Positions 7,316 through 10,782 of a DNA stretch of 10,782 bases are shown piece by piece. The notes beneath the pieces were generated by a model. That model saw only the letters and a program-made list of their open reading frames with translations, did no database searches and was not told the DNA's origin. A program made the translations under genes and the position numbers. The DNA lies in assembly GCA_018663485.1 (NCBI GenBank), contig JABJQI010000063.1:1-10782 (forward strand). The letters are read 5' to 3'. Position 1 is the stretch's first letter; every line of letters begins with the position of its first letter. The stretch is from Opitutia bacterium. GTDB taxonomy: Bacteria > Verrucomicrobiota > Verrucomicrobiia > Opitutales > Coraliomargaritaceae.

Positions 7316-10300
7316 TTGCTTCCCCGCTCCATTAAACAGTCACTTTCGATTGCCGCTCTAATTTGCTTGAGCGGCGTCGCACCGATTCATGCACAAGATG
7401 CCAGCCAGCTGGGCTTCTCTGACCTGCAGGCGCAGGCCAATCAACTGGTCGAAGCAGGCCAATTGGAGCAGGCTATGCCATTTCTGGAGGAGTTAATCAA
7501 GCGCGTCGAAGCGACTGACAACTCCGAGATCAAGCTCGACTTCCCGATCTTCTTGCTTGGCACCGCTCACATTCAGCGCTTCGTCACCACGCAGAATGCC
7601 CGCGAACTCAATCAAACCTTGGTCTGGTATACTAAGCTGGAAAAGGACTATCCCAATAGTCCTAAAATGAAGGACGCGATGCTTAAAAAAGTCGATGTGC
7701 TACGTATTCTGAAGCGCGAAGACGAAGCCGTCGCATTGATGAAGCAACTGTTGGATGGCACCTACTCCTTCCGCCTCAACCTGAAGCAAGAAAGCGAATT
7801 GCTCAGAGATCTAACCCAGATCCACTATAATAAAGGCGATTGGAAGGACGGCCTACCGATCTTCACTAAGTTGTTGAATACATCGCGCGACTTTGAAGAC
7901 CAAGCCTGGGCCGCAGCCGCCAGCTTCGAAGCCTATGTCGCCGAGAAACGTCTCGACGACGCGATGTCGCTGCTGCCGATGCTCGCCCGCGAATCCGAAG
8001 TGCGCTACCTCCCCCGCCTCAACGTCGCGCTACTGAAGACCAGCGATACCATGGTCGCCCAAGCGCGCCTCAGCGATGCCGCCATCGTGCTCAACTTGAT
8101 CAAGACGACCGACATCATGATCGAGCATAACGAAGCGTCTGTGGCAGAGAAGAAGGCTAAGATCGAATTCAACACAGATATGGGGCGCAGCGAAGAAGCG
8201 ACCGAGCGCCTCAAGCAAGAAGTCAAAAACCTCGAAGCCACCCTGACACAACTTCGAAAGCTTCCCACCCTACGCAATGAGTTGCTGGTGCGCCGTGCAC
8301 GTAATTATACGAAGACCGCACGTCGCTACGAAGCTTTCTGGATGTTTTTCGATCTGATGACCGAGAATCCAAAGGACAAGCAGACCGAGTTCTTCACCTA
8401 CGCGACCTTTTCCAACGCTCTGCAACTTAACAAGGCCGAAACTGCCATCACAGTGGGCCGCGCTTATCGCAGGCAATTCCCCCAAGGTGATTACTACTCC
8501 GACATCAGCATTGCGCTTGTCAGCACCTTGAAGGACAAAGGCGAATCCACCGAGTACGTGCAAATCGCCAAGGACTTCCTTGACAGCCGTCCGCTCGACA
8601 CCGCATCCAGTAACATGCTGGCACTCTGGGCGGGCTACAAGATGGAGAATCAACTGTTCGAAGACATCATCCAACAGTGCAACAGCTGGTTAAATCTGCA
8701 CCAAAACCCGATTTTCGAAGACGGCCTGTTTTACTGGCGCGGCATATCTGAATTGCAAACCAGCAAATTCGCAGACGCCATCCAGAGCTTCGACAGCCTG
8801 CTTAAGCAATATCCGACCAGCCTCTACGCCGAAGACGGCCTGCTGCGTAAAGGAGCCGCCCAATTTTATGCGCAGGACTTCGAAGCCGCACGCGAAACAC
8901 TCTACAGCTACACCAAGAAATATCCACGCGGCAACGCACTCGACCAAGCCTACTATTTCCTTGGCGAAGTTGAGAACCTGGCTGGCGATTACGAACTCGC
9001 ACTGAAACACTTCAAGCGGGCCGACGACATCACTACACTGCAAGATATTCACGATGGTGCCGCTTTCAGTATGGGTAAGATCTATGAATTACTGCAGCGC
9101 TACGACGAAATGGCCACGCACTTCAAGGCCTACACCGAGCGTTTTGGCGAAGATGGCCGTCTCACCGATGCAATCTTCGAGCTCGGCCGTGCATATGAAT
9201 TCCTCCGCCAGCCCAATGAGATGCTCGCGCTCTACCGCAAATACATCGAGCAATTCGCCAACGACCCTGAAAATGCCGGCGTCGATACGCTCATCGAAGG
9301 CTACGCTGAAAAATACAACACCAACCAAGTCACATTGGAAAAGACCGTCGAATTTCTCGACAGGCTCGACAACGATATCGAATTCCGCACTCAAATCGTC
9401 ACTGACCGCGGCTACTTGTTTGAATACTTTTACGTCAACAGCGATCTGGATCAGACCCTCTACAATCGGCTGCGCAACCACCCCCAATTTGGCGAATGGT
9501 TAGTGCAAGACCTCGCACCAATCAACGAAGTCATCGCGATCTACCGTAAACAACTCGCGGACTACCCGACCGAAACGCCAGTCGAATTCTTCCGCGATCA
9601 ACTCGCTCAGTTTAAAGCAAAACAGCAACGCGTGGCCGAGGCCCGTATGTTGATGGGGCTCTACCGCAGCGGTGTCGAACTTGCACCCACCAAGTCCTAC
9701 GATAGCGCGTTCTTTAGTGAAGTCACCCCCCGCGTGCTGCTCTATATCGCCGACTACTCGCGGGCTGACCGCCTCGATTTTGCGATCGAAGCGTGGAACG
9801 AAGTGCTGGCCACTTATCCAACCGACGATGCAGCCATCGTGTCTTACATGCGCCTCGCCGACGTCAGCAATCAACGCGGTGACAAACCCAGCGCACTCAA
9901 CTATCTCGAAGCAATTCAGGCTCAATTCCCTGGCACGCCGAAACTCCCCGGAGTCATCCTACGCCAAGGCGAACTACTCTCCTCGATGGGCCGTGGCGAG
10001 GAAGCCCGCGAGAAATATCAATATATTCTACGCGTGCCGGACTGGCGCGGCCTCGTTCACGCTCGTGCCCTGTTTCAAACCGGCGAGGCCTACATGGCTG
10101 AGAGCAAACATGCCGAAGCACATGGTTTCTTCGAGCGTACCTTTCTCGGCTATTCTCAATTCAGCGAATGGTGCGCACGCGCCTACCTAGCGGATGCCGA
10201 AGCCCTTTTAGGTATGGGTGCAAAGGCCGATGCGATTGCGACACTCACCGAAGCGAACGAAACACTCGCAGAAGCGGCACCCGCTGCGCTCGTCGAAGCC

Positions 10301-10357
10301 ATTAAAGCGAAACTGCAAGAGCTACAACCATCAGTCGCCCCATCGCCCCAGTCATAA
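7316..10357 (+). CDS. Large exported tetratricopeptide-repeat protein, unknown function
   Basis: A 1013-residue protein with an N-terminal signal peptide: basic LPRSIKQ, hydrophobic SIAALICLSGVAP, and a likely cut after Ala26 (IHA|QDA). It should therefore be periplasmic or secreted. The rest is alpha-helical repeats of TPR type. Clear units lie at about 34-66, 470-500, 506-537, 542-575, 579-610, 616-649, 804-835, 841-872 and 917-981; several end in the typical YP or FP turn. The repeat run 470-650 resembles YbgF/CpoB and BamD-style outer-membrane-linked TPRs. Residues 650-800 fit the repeat poorly and may be a separate or degenerate section. No enzyme motif is visible, and TPR arrays usually bind partner proteins. 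The start is TTG 7316: there is no ATG or GTG between the upstream in-frame stop (7259) and the signal peptide, and the first in-frame ATG lies beyond the signal. No Shine-Dalgarno precedes it. It is followed by another exported protein, probably in one operon. Confidence 0.85.
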   Translation: MLPRSIKQSLSIAALICLSGVAPIHAQDASQLGFSDLQAQANQLVEAGQLEQAMPFLEELIKRVEATDNSEIKLDFPIFLLGTAHIQRFVTTQNARELNQTLVWYTKLEKDYPNSPKMKDAMLKKVDVLRILKREDEAVALMKQLLDGTYSFRLNLKQESELLRDLTQIHYNKGDWKDGLPIFTKLLNTSRDFEDQAWAAAASFEAYVAEKRLDDAMSLLPMLARESEVRYLPRLNVALLKTSDTMVAQARLSDAAIVLNLIKTTDIMIEHNEASVAEKKAKIEFNTDMGRSEEATERLKQEVKNLEATLTQLRKLPTLRNELLVRRARNYTKTARRYEAFWMFFDLMTENPKDKQTEFFTYATFSNALQLNKAETAITVGRAYRRQFPQGDYYSDISIALVSTLKDKGESTEYVQIAKDFLDSRPLDTASSNMLALWAGYKMENQLFEDIIQQCNSWLNLHQNPIFEDGLFYWRGISELQTSKFADAIQSFDSLLKQYPTSLYAEDGLLRKGAAQFYAQDFEAARETLYSYTKKYPRGNALDQAYYFLGEVENLAGDYELALKHFKRADDITTLQDIHDGAAFSMGKIYELLQRYDEMATHFKAYTERFGEDGRLTDAIFELGRAYEFLRQPNEMLALYRKYIEQFANDPENAGVDTLIEGYAEKYNTNQVTLEKTVEFLDRLDNDIEFRTQIVTDRGYLFEYFYVNSDLDQTLYNRLRNHPQFGEWLVQDLAPINEVIAIYRKQLADYPTETPVEFFRDQLAQFKAKQQRVAEARMLMGLYRSGVELAPTKSYDSAFFSEVTPRVLLYIADYSRADRLDFAIEAWNEVLATYPTDDAAIVSYMRLADVSNQRGDKPSALNYLEAIQAQFPGTPKLPGVILRQGELLSSMGRGEEAREKYQYILRVPDWRGLVHARALFQTGEAYMAESKHAEAHGFFERTFLGYSQFSEWCARAYLADAEALLGMGAKADAIATLTEANETLAEAAPAALVEAIKAKLQELQPSVAPSPQS

Positions 10358-10374
10358 CAGCCACATACAAACGG

Positions 10375-10782
10375 ATGCGTCACTTTTCACTCAAAGCCCT
10401 GCTCATCGCAGCCCTCTTTATCGGTTTCTCACTCTCCGGTTTTGCAGAAAATGCCTACTGGGCAGAATTTGGCAATCAACCCATCTATATTCAGCAAGTC
10501 AACGGACGCTCGAAGCAGACACTTAAATTTATCGATTATAAAGATGGCATGTTGGTTGCGGAAATAACGATTGATGGCAGTGTCGGCGAAATGTCCCTCC
10601 CCGTCAGCGAATCGATGGTCAAAACGCTGCGCTTAGACTTGGGCGAGATACAAAAAGCAAACAAACTGATTCAGCGGGGCAACTACGCTGGTGCGGTCAA
10701 AGTACTCCGCCAAAAGGTCTATCCATTGGTTAAATTTACTGAGGTGCCGGAGTTATTCAGCCAATTACACTCGCCGGTCCGC
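10375..10782 (+). CDS. Exported protein of unknown function, C-terminus cut off by window edge
   Basis: A partial gene: 136 codons from ATG 10375 stay open to the last base. It begins with a clear signal peptide: MRHFSLK, then the hydrophobic stretch ALLIAALFIGFSLSG and a likely cut after Ala24 (GFA|ENA). The mature part starts AYWAEFGNQPIYIQQ, has a strand-rich stretch (FIDYKDGMLVAEITI at about 55-70), then becomes helical. NKLIQRGNYAGAVKVLRQKVYP (about 105-126) resembles one TPR-like helix pair, with G-N-Y-x-x-A-V at the usual turn. I do not recognise the family. It begins 17 bases after the TPR protein's stop with no separate promoter, so the two are probably co-transcribed and may work together in the periplasm. 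There is no strong ribosome site ahead of the ATG. Confidence 0.8.
   Translation, partial: MRHFSLKALLIAALFIGFSLSGFAENAYWAEFGNQPIYIQQVNGRSKQTLKFIDYKDGMLVAEITIDGSVGEMSLPVSESMVKTLRLDLGEIQKANKLIQRGNYAGAVKVLRQKVYPLVKFTEVPELFSQLHSPVR

Noticed and set aside
7364..7366. Cysteine at residue 17 of the TPR protein as a lipoprotein attachment site
   Set aside because: The preceding residues are A-L-I, which do not form a lipobox (small residues at -1 and -2 are missing); cleavage at IHA|QDA by signal peptidase I fits better.
8270..9925. Several long open frames antisense to the TPR gene (for example 8270-8674, 8690-9052, 9089-9487, 9500-9925)
   Set aside because: They lie entirely opposite a gene with a clear signal peptide and repeat pattern, show no recognisable domains, and are expected by-products of the coding strand's codon preferences.
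1..10782. CRISPR arrays, tRNA or rRNA genes, insertion sequences, phage genes
   Set aside because: No spaced direct repeats, tRNA-like folds, transposase motifs or terminal inverted repeats were seen by eye on either strand; nearly all bases belong to ordinary genes.

Overview
The window suggests a free-living Gram-negative bacterium of moderate GC, most likely of the Verrucomicrobiota (class Opitutae or a relative). This placement is an impression from protein style and gene mix, not a computed one. Supporting signs are weak or absent Shine-Dalgarno sequences, two exported proteins (one very long and TPR-rich) typical of a complex envelope, and the general form of RecN and the ABC-F ATPase. 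No RNA genes, insertion sequences, CRISPR arrays or prophage genes are visible. Coding density is high and the largest gap between genes is about 140 bases.

Layout: the left half (1-5112) is read leftward and the right half (5242-10782) rightward, diverging from a 129-base spacer at 5113-5241. Reading leftward from the spacer, there is a small Yip1-like multi-pass membrane protein. It is followed 10 bases later by the DNA-repair SMC-like ATPase RecN. After a 133-base gap containing a weak candidate terminator come two sugar-nucleotide genes 15 bases apart. The first is a PglE-type DegT/DnrJ/EryC1/StrS aminotransferase. The second is a membrane-anchored PglF/WbpM/CapD-type UDP-GlcNAc 4,6-dehydratase cut off by the left edge. 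Together these two would catalyse consecutive steps, UDP-GlcNAc to the 4-keto-6-deoxy sugar to the 4-amino-4,6-dideoxy sugar. This is the start of the pathway to N-acetylbacillosamine-like sugars used in surface glycans or protein glycosylation.

Reading rightward from the spacer, there is a two-domain ABC-F ATPase (YheS/Uup-like, with a C-terminal coiled coil), which is expected to act on ribosomes rather than in transport. After a 139-base gap comes a 1013-residue exported TPR-repeat protein that appears to start at TTG. It is followed 17 bases later by a second exported protein of unknown function that runs off the right edge. These last two look like an operon for an uncharacterised periplasmic or envelope process and are the least understood part of the window. 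The rest is recognisable housekeeping and glycan biosynthesis, and I do not see a clearly new system.
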